Part shown: positions 54,993 to 64,000 of the stretch, piece by piece
How positions within the stretch are numbered: position 1 is the stretch's first letter
Layout: the number at the start of each line of letters is the position of its first letter
Assembly (NCBI GenBank): GCA_029865265.1
Contig: JAOUHG010000001.1
Location: forward strand, 1 to 64,000
From: Candidatus Krumholzibacteriia bacterium
GTDB lineage: Bacteria > Krumholzibacteriota > Krumholzibacteriia > WVZY01 > JAKEHA01
Direction of reading: 5' to 3'
DNA length: 64,000 nucleotides
Notes under the pieces: generated by a model
What the model was told of the DNA's origin: nothing
The model's database searches: none
The model's input: the letters and a program-made list of their open reading frames with translations, nothing else
Program-made: the position numbers and the translations under genes

Positions 54993-57900
54993 ATGCTCCA
55001 CAGAATCCGCGTCGTGTCTGCCCTCGTCCTATCGGCCATGATATGGCTGGTGCCGCTCGCCGTGGCCCAGACCGATGCGCGCAGCACCGACAAGGTCACG
55101 GAAGGCGTTCGCGCCATGGCCGCCCGGGCTGCGCGTGGCGAGCGCGTTACTGTCATCGTCAAGATGAAGGCCCGCAGCGACCTGGCCGCGGTGGAAGGCG
55201 AGCCGGTGCAGGCGCTGTCCGCCCTGCGCCAGACGGCATCCGTGTCGCAAGGCGCGCTCCTGCAGGTCCTGCGGACGCGCACATCCGCCGGCAAGGTGGG
55301 ACTCGTTCGGCCGTTCTGGATCGACAACGTTGTGCTGGTCCAGGCGACTGCGGATGTGATCGAGGAGATCGCGCGCCGCGATGACGTTGCCCGTGTCTTC
55401 GAGAATTACGTCTACACGTTGCCGGAGTTTCCGCAGAAGCTGGAAGCGCAGCCCACCAGCCCGGTGCAACCATGGGACAACATTGCTCACATCGGCGCCA
55501 AGCGCGTCTGGTCCGAGCTTGGATTGAACGGGCACGGTGTCCGCATAGGCGGACTCGATACGGGCGTTGATATCACCCACCCCGACATTGCGGGCAAGAT
55601 GGTGACGAACGACCCCTCGGATGCCACCTACCCCGGCGGTTGGGCGGAGTTCGACCTCCTGGGAGAACGCGTGCCCGGCTCGCAACCACACGACACCGAT
55701 CAGCACGGTACCCACACGAGCGGAACGATGGTCGGTGGAACCGCCAGCGGTTATGACGTGGGGGTGGCGCCCGGTGCCCGGCTGATGCACGGTCTCATTC
55801 TTGTGGGCGGAAGCGGCACGTTTGCTCAGATCATCGCCGGCATGGAGTGGATCATCGATCCGGACGGCAACCCCGCCACCGACGACGGCGCGCAGGTGGT
55901 AAACATGTCGCTCGGTGCCGGCGGTGTCTGGGATGTTCTGGTTGCGCCCACCGACAATATGGTGGCGGCAGGCATCTTTCCGAGCATGGCGATTGGCAAC
56001 GCCGGGCCGGCGCCGGGCACGACCGGCTGTCCCGGCAATGTACCCAGCGCATTCGCGGCCGGAGCCACCGACGACCATGACGACATCGCTGACTTCTCCA
56101 GCCGCGGGCCCGTCACCTGGAACACGCCACCCTATGTGGGCACCTTTATCAAACCGGACATCTCTGCGCCCGGCGTGGAGATTCTCTCCACCGTACCGGG
56201 CGGCGGCTGGCAGTGGTCCGGCTGGGACGGTACGTCCATGGCGTCTCCGCACGTGGCCGGCACGGTTGCACTGATGCTGCAGGCCAACCCGGGCCTCACC
56301 GTTGCAACCCTCAAGCAACTCCTTGTGACCACCGCCATCGATTACGGTACGCCGGGCAAGGACAACAACTGGGGCTACGGCCGTCTCGACGCGTACGCGG
56401 CGGTGGCGGCTGCGGTGAGGGGTGTGGGGGAGATCACCGGGACCGTCACCAACAACCTGGGTGAGGCGGTGGCGGCAGTGCGGGTGAAGGATCTTGTCAC
56501 CGGGCTGACGGCCGTCACCGACACGGACGGCCGCTACGGCATGCAGCTCACCCCGGGGCGCCGCCAGATTCTGTTCGAGGAGTACGGCCACAAGTCCGCG
56601 ACCCTGAATACCATCATCTCCGCCAACCGGGTTGTGCCCGGCGATATCGTTCTCACGCGCCTGCCGGGGGGCGAGGTGGCGGGAGTGGTTAGCAATGCCG
56701 AGACGGGTGAGCCACTCAAGGCCGCCGTCCAGGTGATGGTGGGCACGAAAGTCGTCAAGGAGACCGTCAGCGACGCGGCCACGGGCGCTTATTCGCTCTG
56801 GCTCCCCGCGGGGGCGCAGAGAATTCGTGTCGTTGCCGGATATCCGTACGAGATATTCACGGGGACGGTTGACGTGATCGTGGACGGGCTGGTCACGTTC
56901 GATGCTGTGGTTGCGCCCGCCAGTGTGCTCATCGTGGACGACGACCAGGGCGACGATTTCGAGCGCTACTACGAGGTGGCAGTCGTGGCAACCGGGCGCA
57001 GATACCTCACCGTTGATCGCGTGATCAGCCCGGAAGACATGCTGAAGTTCGATTCGGTCGTGTGGCTCACCGGAAATGACTATCAGCAGACCCTCACCTC
57101 TCTCGAGCAAGCGGTCCTTTCCGCGTATCTCGACAACGGTGGGCACCTGCTGATTTCAGGTCAGGATATCGAGTGGGGTACCTACGCCTCGCCCTTCTAC
57201 GCCGACTATCTACACGCCGAGTTCGTTGTCGACGATTCGCGCCTGCGTGGAATAAGGGGCGACGCCGACAGTCCCGTCGGCGGTGGCTTCGAGTTCCTCA
57301 TTCGGGGAGGCGACGGGGCCAACAACCAGGGATACCCTGCCGAGATCAATCCGATCGCGCCCGCGAAGCCCGTCTTCTGGTACGACGAACAGGTCCCCGC
57401 GCTGAACACGGAAACGCCCCTCGATCCGGGCCGCGCTGCTCCGCTGGAAGCCACGTCCGTGCGGGGCACGGCCGGCCTCTCGGTGGATACGGGCGTGTAT
57501 CGCCTCGTCTATCTGCCATTCGGTTTTGAAGGCATTGCCGATGGCGACTCGCGCAACCTCGTGATGGACCGAATCCTGGGCTGGCTGGAGGGCTATCCCA
57601 CGATCGCCCACGAACCGCTGCCGGACACCGAGCAGACGGACTCGCCATACCTGGTGCGCGCCGCGGTCACGTCCGAGAATTCCACGATCGATGCCGGTAC
57701 CGTGACACTCGTGTATGACACCGGCAACGGACCCGTGACGGTGGCCATGAATCCGGCCGGTGCCGGCGATGTCTTTCAGGGTTGGATCCCCGCGCAACCC
57801 CGGGAGTCGGTGGTGCATTACTACCTGGCCGCGGGCGACGTGAAACGGCACATTGCCACCGAACCGTCCGGCGCCCCCCGCGTCCAGCACAGCTTCAAGG

Positions 57901-60900
57901 TGGGTGAAGACCACGAGGCGCCCGCCATTGCCCATAAACCGATTCTCGATACGAACGACCGGGTTGGCCCGCATGTGGTTACGGCTTCAGTCACCGACAA
58001 CGTGGGTGTCAGCCAGGTCTTTCTGGTGTACCGCCGAAATGGCGGCGCATTGCACCGCGTCAGGATGCAGGTGGATGCAGGGCGGTGGGAGGGCTCGATC
58101 CCCGGCCCGTTTGCGTTCGGTGACTCGGTCCAGTATTTCATCCTCGCGGCCGATGCTTCGGTGCTCGGGAATGCCACGCGCTATCCGGCCGCCGGCGAGC
58201 TGAGCTACGGTGTCATCGAAAGTTTTGCATGGAACTTTGAAACGAATGACGGCGGCTTCTTCACGCCGGGGGTCGTATGGCAGTGGGGGACGCCTTCCAG
58301 CGGTCCCGGCGGCGCACACTCGGGCAACCGTGTCTGGGGAACAGCACTCGCTGGCGATTACCCAAACGGAATGAACGCGGTGCTCGATTTTCCCGCCATC
58401 ACTCTTGAAGCGGACAAGAAGTATTCTGTTCTCTCGTTCTGGCACTGGTATGAATTCGAAACGCTCATCGATGGGGGCAACGTCAAGGTGTCGACAGATG
58501 ACGGCGCCACCTGGAGCGTCGTTGAACCGTTGCGCGGTTATGACGGCATTGCGCAGGAGAGCGCGCGCGGCGTTGCCGGAGAGCCCGTTTTTACCGGGTA
58601 CGACAATCGCCTCTGGCAGCAGGAGATCTTCGACCTGTCCGCTTACGCCGGCGAGACCGTTTGGGTGCGCCTGCATGCCGGAGCCAACGATTTTGTCACG
58701 CGAGACGGCTGGTACATTGACGATGTCAATGTGCGATCGATCGACATGGACGACATTGCGCCGGAGATCCTGAGCCTGAGCGGCCCACCGGGAACGTTTG
58801 ATACGGCCGGTCCCTATCCGGTCAGCGCAGAAGTGATCGACGCGTTGTCAGGCGTGGCCGTGGTGGCGCTGCATTACAGCACCGACGACGGCGTTACCTG
58901 GAGCGAAGAACCGATGGCCGGCACCGGCGGCACCGGGTACCGCGGGTACATTCCCGGACTGCCGCGTGGCAGTCGCGTGCTTGTCCACGTTCGCGCGCAG
59001 GACGCGGATGGCAACCAGACCGACTCCAATGCATCCGGCCAGTACCATCGTTTCAATGTCATGCCGAGCGCGCCCGTCCTGGTGCTGCTCAGTGACACGG
59101 AGGGCGCCACGGAGGAGATGTTCCGCGAGGGGCTCGACAAAACGGGCCGGGCCGCCGACTACTGGAATCTGCTGCAGCAAGGGCCCGCGGTGCTCGACCA
59201 CCTGGACGCCTACTCGCAACTGATTGTGGACGAGCGCGGTTCAATGACGGCGGCGGAAGTGACGGCCTACCAGGGATACCTCGACGCGGGCACGGAAACG
59301 CAGCCCAGGGGACTGCTGGTGCTGGGTCGTGACGTTGCCCTGAGTGCGTCGTCGCGCAACCTCGCGGCGCAGTACCTGCGCGCGGACTTCGTCCAGGACG
59401 ATCCCGGCTACCGTCGCCTCACCGGTGTGGCTGACGATCCCATTGGCATCGGCGAAGTGCTCGTGATTTCGGGGGCGTTTCCCGACGAAGTGAGCCGGTC
59501 GTTGCAGTATCCCGGCGGCCAGATCGTCTATCAGTTCACGGGTGAAGTCACCCTCACGGATGGCGTCACGCCGAACCGGCCATACCTGACGGACGCAGCC
59601 ATCGGCGGGAACGATGCTCCCGAGGTGCCGAAGAGCCCCGACGCGGCCGCCGGTATCCGCTACGACGCCGGCACCTACCGGAGCGTCTTCCTGACCTTCA
59701 ACTACGACTACATCGTTGATGCATCACAGCGGGACGGCCTGATGGGACGGGTGATGGCGTGGTTCGAGGCTCCGAGGATCGTGCACACGCCACTGCGCGA
59801 CACGGAGAATGCGGTGTCGGGGTACGAGGTTATCGCCCGGGTCTACTCGGACGACCCCGGTGCGGTCCAGGTACAGCTCACGTATGACACCGGTGGCGTG
59901 CCGGTGACGGTGAACATGACCCCCACCGGAAACGAGAGCGAATTTGCAGCATCCATACCCGCCCAGCCGCTCGGCACCGTGGTCAGCTATTTCATCAGCG
60001 CGCAGAAAAGCGATGGCAATACCGCCTACGACCCACCGAATGCGCCGGACGTGCGGCACACCTTCCGCGTAGAGAGAGACACGGAAGCGCCCCGCATCGT
60101 GCATGTGCCCATCGAATCGAGCGCCGATGTGGTGGGCCCCTATCATGTATCGGCGACGATCACCGACAACATTGCCGTGGAGACCGGGAGCGTCACGTTG
60201 ACCTATCGGCGCAACGGCGGGGCTGAATCGCCGTTGCCGATGACGAATACCGGCGGTGATCAGTACGAGGGCGATATCCCGGGACCGGCTTCGGCGGGGG
60301 ATCGCTTCGACTACTTCATCACCGCCCGCGACCGAGCGGAGACGCCCAACGTGGCACGCGCGCCCGTGGCTGGAACCTACTCCTTTGAGATCATGGACTT
60401 CTTCGCCTGGGACTTCGAAATGGACAACGGCGGATACCGGGCGACCGGAGCAGGTTGGGAGCACGGCGCGCCGAGTACCGGACCGGGTGACGCCCATTCC
60501 GGTGCGAACGTGTGGGCGACGCGCCTTGCCGACAACTACCCGGGGGCGGCCAGTATCACGCTCGATGCGCCGTCCCTGCGCGTTCCGGATGGCGCCACCT
60601 ACGCCCAGCTCTCCTACTGGCAGTGGTACTCCATCGAGCCCAACTATGACGGCGGTAACGTCAAGATTTCGAACAACGGCGGTGCGACGTGGTCAATCCT
60701 TACGCCGGTTGGCGGTTACCCGGGTACGGCGCGCGCGGGCAACAGGGGTATTCCCAACGAGCCATGCTTCACCGGCTACAACGCGGCCCTGTGGCAGCGG
60801 GTGGTCTTCGATCTCACGCCATATCGCGGGCAGACGGTTGTCATCCGCTGGCATTTTGGCAGCGACCCCAGCGTACAGAAGGCGGGATGGTACATCGATG

Positions 60901-62030
60901 ACGTGCGCGTGGAGGGGACCAACGACATCCAGGCCCCGGCAATCGTGAGTGTGAAGGCGCCCTACGGTGTGACGGGCGACGCTGCCGGCTATCTCGTTGA
61001 GGCCACGATCGCCGATGCCCACAGCGGTGTCGGGTCTGCGCAGCTTGAATACACCGTGGACGAAGGCGAGAACTGGCAGGTTGTCCCGATGAAGGCAGAA
61101 GCCACGGGCAGGTTTGCGGGCCGGATTCCCGGACAGCTGCCCGGTGCGCGTATTCAGTACGTGGTTCAGGCCACGGATGGTGCCGCCAACAGGACGCAGC
61201 ATGAAAGAACGTCCGCGGAGATGTTCACCGTTGTTCCCGGTGGGGATTACCTGCTCATTGTGGGTGGGGAGACACCACTGTCGCGGAAGGACTATCGCGA
61301 GGCATTCAGCGACACCGGCCGGGAGGTCGATCTCTGGCGCGCGGACGATACGGGTTTGCCTTCGGCTGATGTTCTCGGCGCCTACCGCGCGGTTATCGTG
61401 GACTGGTATGGCCCGACATCCGGGGATGTGCAGCGCGTCATCGATTCGAACAATGTGGTGTTCTTCGGCTATCAGCCCGAGGCCGTTCCGCAGCTTGCCA
61501 GTGCCTTCGTGGCGGCTCGTGCCATGTTGGATGACACCGGGAAGGATTTTGACCCACGAGACGTGATGCTGGCGCCCGGAGACAAGGTTGAATTCGCAAA
61601 GCGGACCGATGTCGGGCGTGCGCAGGCGCTTTATCCCGTAAATATCGCCAATCTGGCCAGCGCGCCACAGCGGGCGGAACTGGTGAACGATGGGTTGAAA
61701 TTCATCGAGGGCACCCCGGCCTCGTCAGCGGCCGTGGCCCTGCCGCGGGCGCTGGACATGTCACCCAACTATCCCAATCCGTTCAACCCGGTTACGACGC
61801 TGAAGATAAGCGTGCCGGCCGGCGCGCCCCTTCGGGCCACTCTGAACGTGTACGACGTGGGGGGGCGATTGGTGCGGCGGATGTTCAGCGGAGGGATCAC
61901 GCCTGGTGTTCATGCCTTCGTGTGGAATGGCCGCAACGACGCCGGATCACCGGTGGCCAGCGGCATCTATTTTGCGCGCTTTGAAGCCGGGGCGACGGTT
62001 GTAAATCGGAAGATGGCGCTCCTGAAGTAG
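54993..62030 (+). CDS. Giant subtilisin-like protease with tandem modules and C-terminal sorting domain
   Basis: 2345 residues from the ATG at 54993 (GAGAGGG upstream), 16 bp after the GEVED-like gene. Signal peptide 1-26, then a propeptide. The S8 triad is D189 (GGLDTGVD), H238 (DQHGTHTSG) and S415 (GTSMASPHVAG). Downstream are a carboxypeptidase-regulatory-like repeat pair (GEITGTVTNNLGEAVAAVRV), amidotransferase-like segments (VLIVDDDQGDDFERYY, then VLVLLSDTEGATEEMF) and two copies of an Ig-plus-MAM/immune-inhibitor-like module (WQWGTPSSGPGGAHSG and WEHGAPSTGPGDAHSG; GWYIDDVNV and GWYIDDVRV). The end is YPNPFNPVTT to RKMALLK. A secreted, probably surface-held protease. Confidence 0.93.
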   Translation: MLHRIRVVSALVLSAMIWLVPLAVAQTDARSTDKVTEGVRAMAARAARGERVTVIVKMKARSDLAAVEGEPVQALSALRQTASVSQGALLQVLRTRTSAGKVGLVRPFWIDNVVLVQATADVIEEIARRDDVARVFENYVYTLPEFPQKLEAQPTSPVQPWDNIAHIGAKRVWSELGLNGHGVRIGGLDTGVDITHPDIAGKMVTNDPSDATYPGGWAEFDLLGERVPGSQPHDTDQHGTHTSGTMVGGTASGYDVGVAPGARLMHGLILVGGSGTFAQIIAGMEWIIDPDGNPATDDGAQVVNMSLGAGGVWDVLVAPTDNMVAAGIFPSMAIGNAGPAPGTTGCPGNVPSAFAAGATDDHDDIADFSSRGPVTWNTPPYVGTFIKPDISAPGVEILSTVPGGGWQWSGWDGTSMASPHVAGTVALMLQANPGLTVATLKQLLVTTAIDYGTPGKDNNWGYGRLDAYAAVAAAVRGVGEITGTVTNNLGEAVAAVRVKDLVTGLTAVTDTDGRYGMQLTPGRRQILFEEYGHKSATLNTIISANRVVPGDIVLTRLPGGEVAGVVSNAETGEPLKAAVQVMVGTKVVKETVSDAATGAYSLWLPAGAQRIRVVAGYPYEIFTGTVDVIVDGLVTFDAVVAPASVLIVDDDQGDDFERYYEVAVVATGRRYLTVDRVISPEDMLKFDSVVWLTGNDYQQTLTSLEQAVLSAYLDNGGHLLISGQDIEWGTYASPFYADYLHAEFVVDDSRLRGIRGDADSPVGGGFEFLIRGGDGANNQGYPAEINPIAPAKPVFWYDEQVPALNTETPLDPGRAAPLEATSVRGTAGLSVDTGVYRLVYLPFGFEGIADGDSRNLVMDRILGWLEGYPTIAHEPLPDTEQTDSPYLVRAAVTSENSTIDAGTVTLVYDTGNGPVTVAMNPAGAGDVFQGWIPAQPRESVVHYYLAAGDVKRHIATEPSGAPRVQHSFKVGEDHEAPAIAHKPILDTNDRVGPHVVTASVTDNVGVSQVFLVYRRNGGALHRVRMQVDAGRWEGSIPGPFAFGDSVQYFILAADASVLGNATRYPAAGELSYGVIESFAWNFETNDGGFFTPGVVWQWGTPSSGPGGAHSGNRVWGTALAGDYPNGMNAVLDFPAITLEADKKYSVLSFWHWYEFETLIDGGNVKVSTDDGATWSVVEPLRGYDGIAQESARGVAGEPVFTGYDNRLWQQEIFDLSAYAGETVWVRLHAGANDFVTRDGWYIDDVNVRSIDMDDIAPEILSLSGPPGTFDTAGPYPVSAEVIDALSGVAVVALHYSTDDGVTWSEEPMAGTGGTGYRGYIPGLPRGSRVLVHVRAQDADGNQTDSNASGQYHRFNVMPSAPVLVLLSDTEGATEEMFREGLDKTGRAADYWNLLQQGPAVLDHLDAYSQLIVDERGSMTAAEVTAYQGYLDAGTETQPRGLLVLGRDVALSASSRNLAAQYLRADFVQDDPGYRRLTGVADDPIGIGEVLVISGAFPDEVSRSLQYPGGQIVYQFTGEVTLTDGVTPNRPYLTDAAIGGNDAPEVPKSPDAAAGIRYDAGTYRSVFLTFNYDYIVDASQRDGLMGRVMAWFEAPRIVHTPLRDTENAVSGYEVIARVYSDDPGAVQVQLTYDTGGVPVTVNMTPTGNESEFAASIPAQPLGTVVSYFISAQKSDGNTAYDPPNAPDVRHTFRVERDTEAPRIVHVPIESSADVVGPYHVSATITDNIAVETGSVTLTYRRNGGAESPLPMTNTGGDQYEGDIPGPASAGDRFDYFITARDRAETPNVARAPVAGTYSFEIMDFFAWDFEMDNGGYRATGAGWEHGAPSTGPGDAHSGANVWATRLADNYPGAASITLDAPSLRVPDGATYAQLSYWQWYSIEPNYDGGNVKISNNGGATWSILTPVGGYPGTARAGNRGIPNEPCFTGYNAALWQRVVFDLTPYRGQTVVIRWHFGSDPSVQKAGWYIDDVRVEGTNDIQAPAIVSVKAPYGVTGDAAGYLVEATIADAHSGVGSAQLEYTVDEGENWQVVPMKAEATGRFAGRIPGQLPGARIQYVVQATDGAANRTQHERTSAEMFTVVPGGDYLLIVGGETPLSRKDYREAFSDTGREVDLWRADDTGLPSADVLGAYRAVIVDWYGPTSGDVQRVIDSNNVVFFGYQPEAVPQLASAFVAARAMLDDTGKDFDPRDVMLAPGDKVEFAKRTDVGRAQALYPVNIANLASAPQRAELVNDGLKFIEGTPASSAAVALPRALDMSPNYPNPFNPVTTLKISVPAGAPLRATLNVYDVGGRLVRRMFSGGITPGVHAFVWNGRNDAGSPVASGIYFARFEAGATVVNRKMALLK

Positions 62031-62052
62031 CAGCCGCGCCGCGCTATCCGCG

Positions 62053-64000
62053 CTACCATCGCGACTCCATCCCCAGCAGCGCGAATGCGGCCAGGTACAG
62101 CAAAGCGGCGATCGCCAGCGTGGCGCTCAGCCCCAGCGTGAACGCGAGCGCCACGGCGACGGTTGCGCCCAGCACCGATGCCACGCCGTTCACGGCGAAA
62201 CCCCAGTCGACAAGCTCCTTCACGCGCACGCCGGCCCTGGGAAACGGCATGCCCATGAAGAAGCCCAGCGGAAACACGATCATGCAGCTTGCCAGAACGC
62301 GCGGCAGCAGCGACAGGTGCACCAGCCCGTTGGTGAGCTGCCGGAACACCACGATTTCCAGCAACAGCCACGCGGCGATCCCGGCGAAGGCGGTGACCGC
62401 GCCCACGCGCCCCGAAAAACGGCTCCCGATGCCGGAGGCGAGCAGCAACGTGAACAGGACAACCGCGATGCTGTACGTGGACGCCCCGATGAACAGCGTG
62501 TAGCGCTGGATCAGCACCACCTCCACCATCATGAACGCCACCCCGATCACGCAGAAGTACAACCACGGTACCAGCCGCAGTTTTTCGCCCTTGAGCGCGT
62601 AGGGAAGAAGACAAAGGGGAAGAGCCACCACCATGACAACCGCGAGCACGATGACGAGGATCAGGCTCGACATGGGGAAGCCGGTGAACTCCGCGTACTG
62701 ACTGACCTTTGCGGCGCTATCCCGGGTGAGGTTCTTCCACAGCCCCATGTGCGCGATGAACGGCCGGTCATCCGTGGCCGGAGACAGGTCGATCGCCGAC
62801 GAGTCCGCCTCCGCCTGCCATCCGTTCAGCACGATCTGGTTGATGAGATTGCCCCTGAGTGAATCCGGCGCCGGGTACAGGAGATGGATGTCCTCGTAGC
62901 GATCCGGGGTAAGCGGCCCATAGGCGTTGTTGCGAAGTTCGTCGGTGAGGGGCCGCTTTGACAGCAGGATGAGTTTGCGCCGCATCTTGGGAAGATCATA
63001 GACCGCGAAGTGATCGCGGGGTTCGTCGATCCCCAGGTCATCCAGGGCGTCGATCACCTCCGACACCAGCCGCGGCACGTATACCTGGTGTTCCATGGAC
63101 AGAAACCCGCCGGGCGTCAGCGCGTTCCAGTAGTCCTGAAACGCCTCCGTGGTGAATATGTAGTTCTCGGCCAGCGCGAAGGAGCCGGATCCCAGCGCGG
63201 CCCAGGTGTTGGAACTGAGCGAGTAGATCACGTCGAACTTCTGCCGGTGCCGGCGCACATAGGTGCGCGCATCCTCGGTCACCACCGTCACCCGCGGGTC
63301 CCGGTACAGGTACCCGGTGTACTCCGGGGTAAGAATGAGGCGCCCGGTCGAGTCGGTGACGGAAGAATCCCGGACAACGTACCCCGCGGGGTCACCCTCC
63401 AGCAGCAGCCGGTTGATCTGCGGTATCACCTCGGTCGCGTGCACCTCGGCGGCGCCCTGGTCGAGCGCCTGCAGGACGTCCATACCGCCTCCGGAGCCCA
63501 GCGACAGGAACGTGCAGCGATCGAACAGACCCACCAGATAACCGATGTCGATGTCCCACTGCGAGTTGGTCGAGTCCGCGTACCAGGCGTCCCAGTCTCC
63601 GTCGAACGGTATCAACGGCGTGTTGGCCACGTTGTCGATGTTGATGCCGCGATACTGTCCATCAAAGTCGTAGATCTTGATCTTGGCCATGGCGTCCCAG
63701 TGCTTGTAGATGACGGGCGCGCGCTCCTCGCGTGGCACTTCCAGCAGCGATCCGGCGGAACCGTTGACAACCAGGAGTCCCACGCCGAGCGCCACCGGCA
63801 ACAGCTTCATCCAGCGCCGGCTGGCGATGAACGCAGCCACGATCAACGGAAAGCTGACCCAGAAAGTTGCCACCTGTGCACCGATGCCGTTCATCAGCAC
63901 CACGGCCAGTACCACGCCCGCACCGGCGCCAACCAGATCCGCCATGTACAACGACGGGAGACTATCGTGGTCGTTACGAAAATACTTGGCCAGCACGATG
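62053..64000 (-). CDS. Spermidine-synthase-like membrane protein, 5' end cut by window edge
   Basis: At least 648 residues; the frame is open at 64000, so the N-terminus lies outside. Three hydrophobic helices are followed by a Rossmann-type methyltransferase/spermidine-synthase domain (TFLSLGSGGGMDVLQAL, HATEVIPQINRL, VVTEDARTYVRRHRQKFDVI). About eight further helices end the protein (LPLCLLPYALKGEKLRL, VAFMMVEVVLIQRYTLFIG). Such SpeE-like membrane fusions are widespread and uncharacterised; polyamine synthesis is not assured. It converges on the subtilase gene, 22 bp away. Confidence 0.85.
   Translation of the reverse strand, partial: IVLAKYFRNDHDSLPSLYMADLVGAGAGVVLAVVLMNGIGAQVATFWVSFPLIVAAFIASRRWMKLLPVALGVGLLVVNGSAGSLLEVPREERAPVIYKHWDAMAKIKIYDFDGQYRGINIDNVANTPLIPFDGDWDAWYADSTNSQWDIDIGYLVGLFDRCTFLSLGSGGGMDVLQALDQGAAEVHATEVIPQINRLLLEGDPAGYVVRDSSVTDSTGRLILTPEYTGYLYRDPRVTVVTEDARTYVRRHRQKFDVIYSLSSNTWAALGSGSFALAENYIFTTEAFQDYWNALTPGGFLSMEHQVYVPRLVSEVIDALDDLGIDEPRDHFAVYDLPKMRRKLILLSKRPLTDELRNNAYGPLTPDRYEDIHLLYPAPDSLRGNLINQIVLNGWQAEADSSAIDLSPATDDRPFIAHMGLWKNLTRDSAAKVSQYAEFTGFPMSSLILVIVLAVVMVVALPLCLLPYALKGEKLRLVPWLYFCVIGVAFMMVEVVLIQRYTLFIGASTYSIAVVLFTLLLASGIGSRFSGRVGAVTAFAGIAAWLLLEIVVFRQLTNGLVHLSLLPRVLASCMIVFPLGFFMGMPFPRAGVRVKELVDWGFAVNGVASVLGATVAVALAFTLGLSATLAIAALLYLAAFALLGMESRW

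Noticed and set aside
55029-57146. 705-codon open frame on the minus strand
   Set aside because: It lies wholly inside the subtilase gene; its translation is rich in Arg, His and Gly with no domain, as expected of a high-GC shadow frame.

Overview
The window is high-GC, densely coded bacterial DNA. Many genes start with GTG or TTG, and there are short ATGA, GTGA and TAATG gene overlaps. Six secreted proteins end in a FlgD/type-IX-like C-terminal domain that opens with PNPFNP and closes with an M-V/A-L/M-LK tail. A hybrid two-component regulator, several lipoproteins and a probable outer-membrane barrel indicate a Gram-negative cell. Together these suggest an uncultured, GC-rich FCB-related lineage (Eisenbacteria, Krumholzibacteria or similar). 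No rRNA or marker gene is present to confirm this.

Layout. 1-7 kb: an exported PIG-L deacetylase, a kinase/reductase relic, OsmC, a PaiB-like flavoprotein, an orphan sorting-domain fragment, a cystathionine beta-synthase-like enzyme and a BASS-type transporter. 7-12 kb: a PadR regulator with its membrane partner and a dyad operator, then a FurA-KatG peroxide-defence pair ending in a strong terminator. 12-35 kb: a large beta-glucan locus, probably for beta-1,3-glucan (laminarin-like). It holds three GH17 genes, two EIDIME-type GH16 genes, a GH16-like protein, a GH1, a very large GH94/GH149-like phosphorylase candidate, a GPH sugar symporter, a glycosidase fused to a barrel, and several CBM-like surface proteins. 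No SusC/SusD pair was seen. 35-47 kb: an exported Memo-like protein, a PA-domain metalloprotease with a coupled small partner, a decayed hydrolase, a receiver-HATPase fusion, a membrane sulfatase-like protein, a sigma/anti-sigma/VWA cluster and a DDAH-like hydrolase. 47-64 kb: a STAS protein, a 1404-residue hybrid two-component regulator, a short-tag secreted protein, an operon with a HAF-type protein, a GEVED-like protein and a 2345-residue subtilase, and a spermidine-synthase-like membrane protein cut by the window edge.

How the genes may work together (inference). Surface or lipoprotein GH16 enzymes and CBM proteins would bind and cut glucan. The glycosidase-barrel fusion could admit and trim oligosaccharides. 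The GPH symporter would import them. GH1, GH17 and the phosphorylase-like enzyme would finish degradation. The hybrid sensor is the natural candidate regulator, although it lies about 13 kb away.

The least explained items are the glycosidase-barrel fusion and a second C-terminal signature, PVSTE-x-STWGK-[IV]-KSLYR, on two otherwise different exported proteins. There are also three gene remnants, two of which look like deletion scars.
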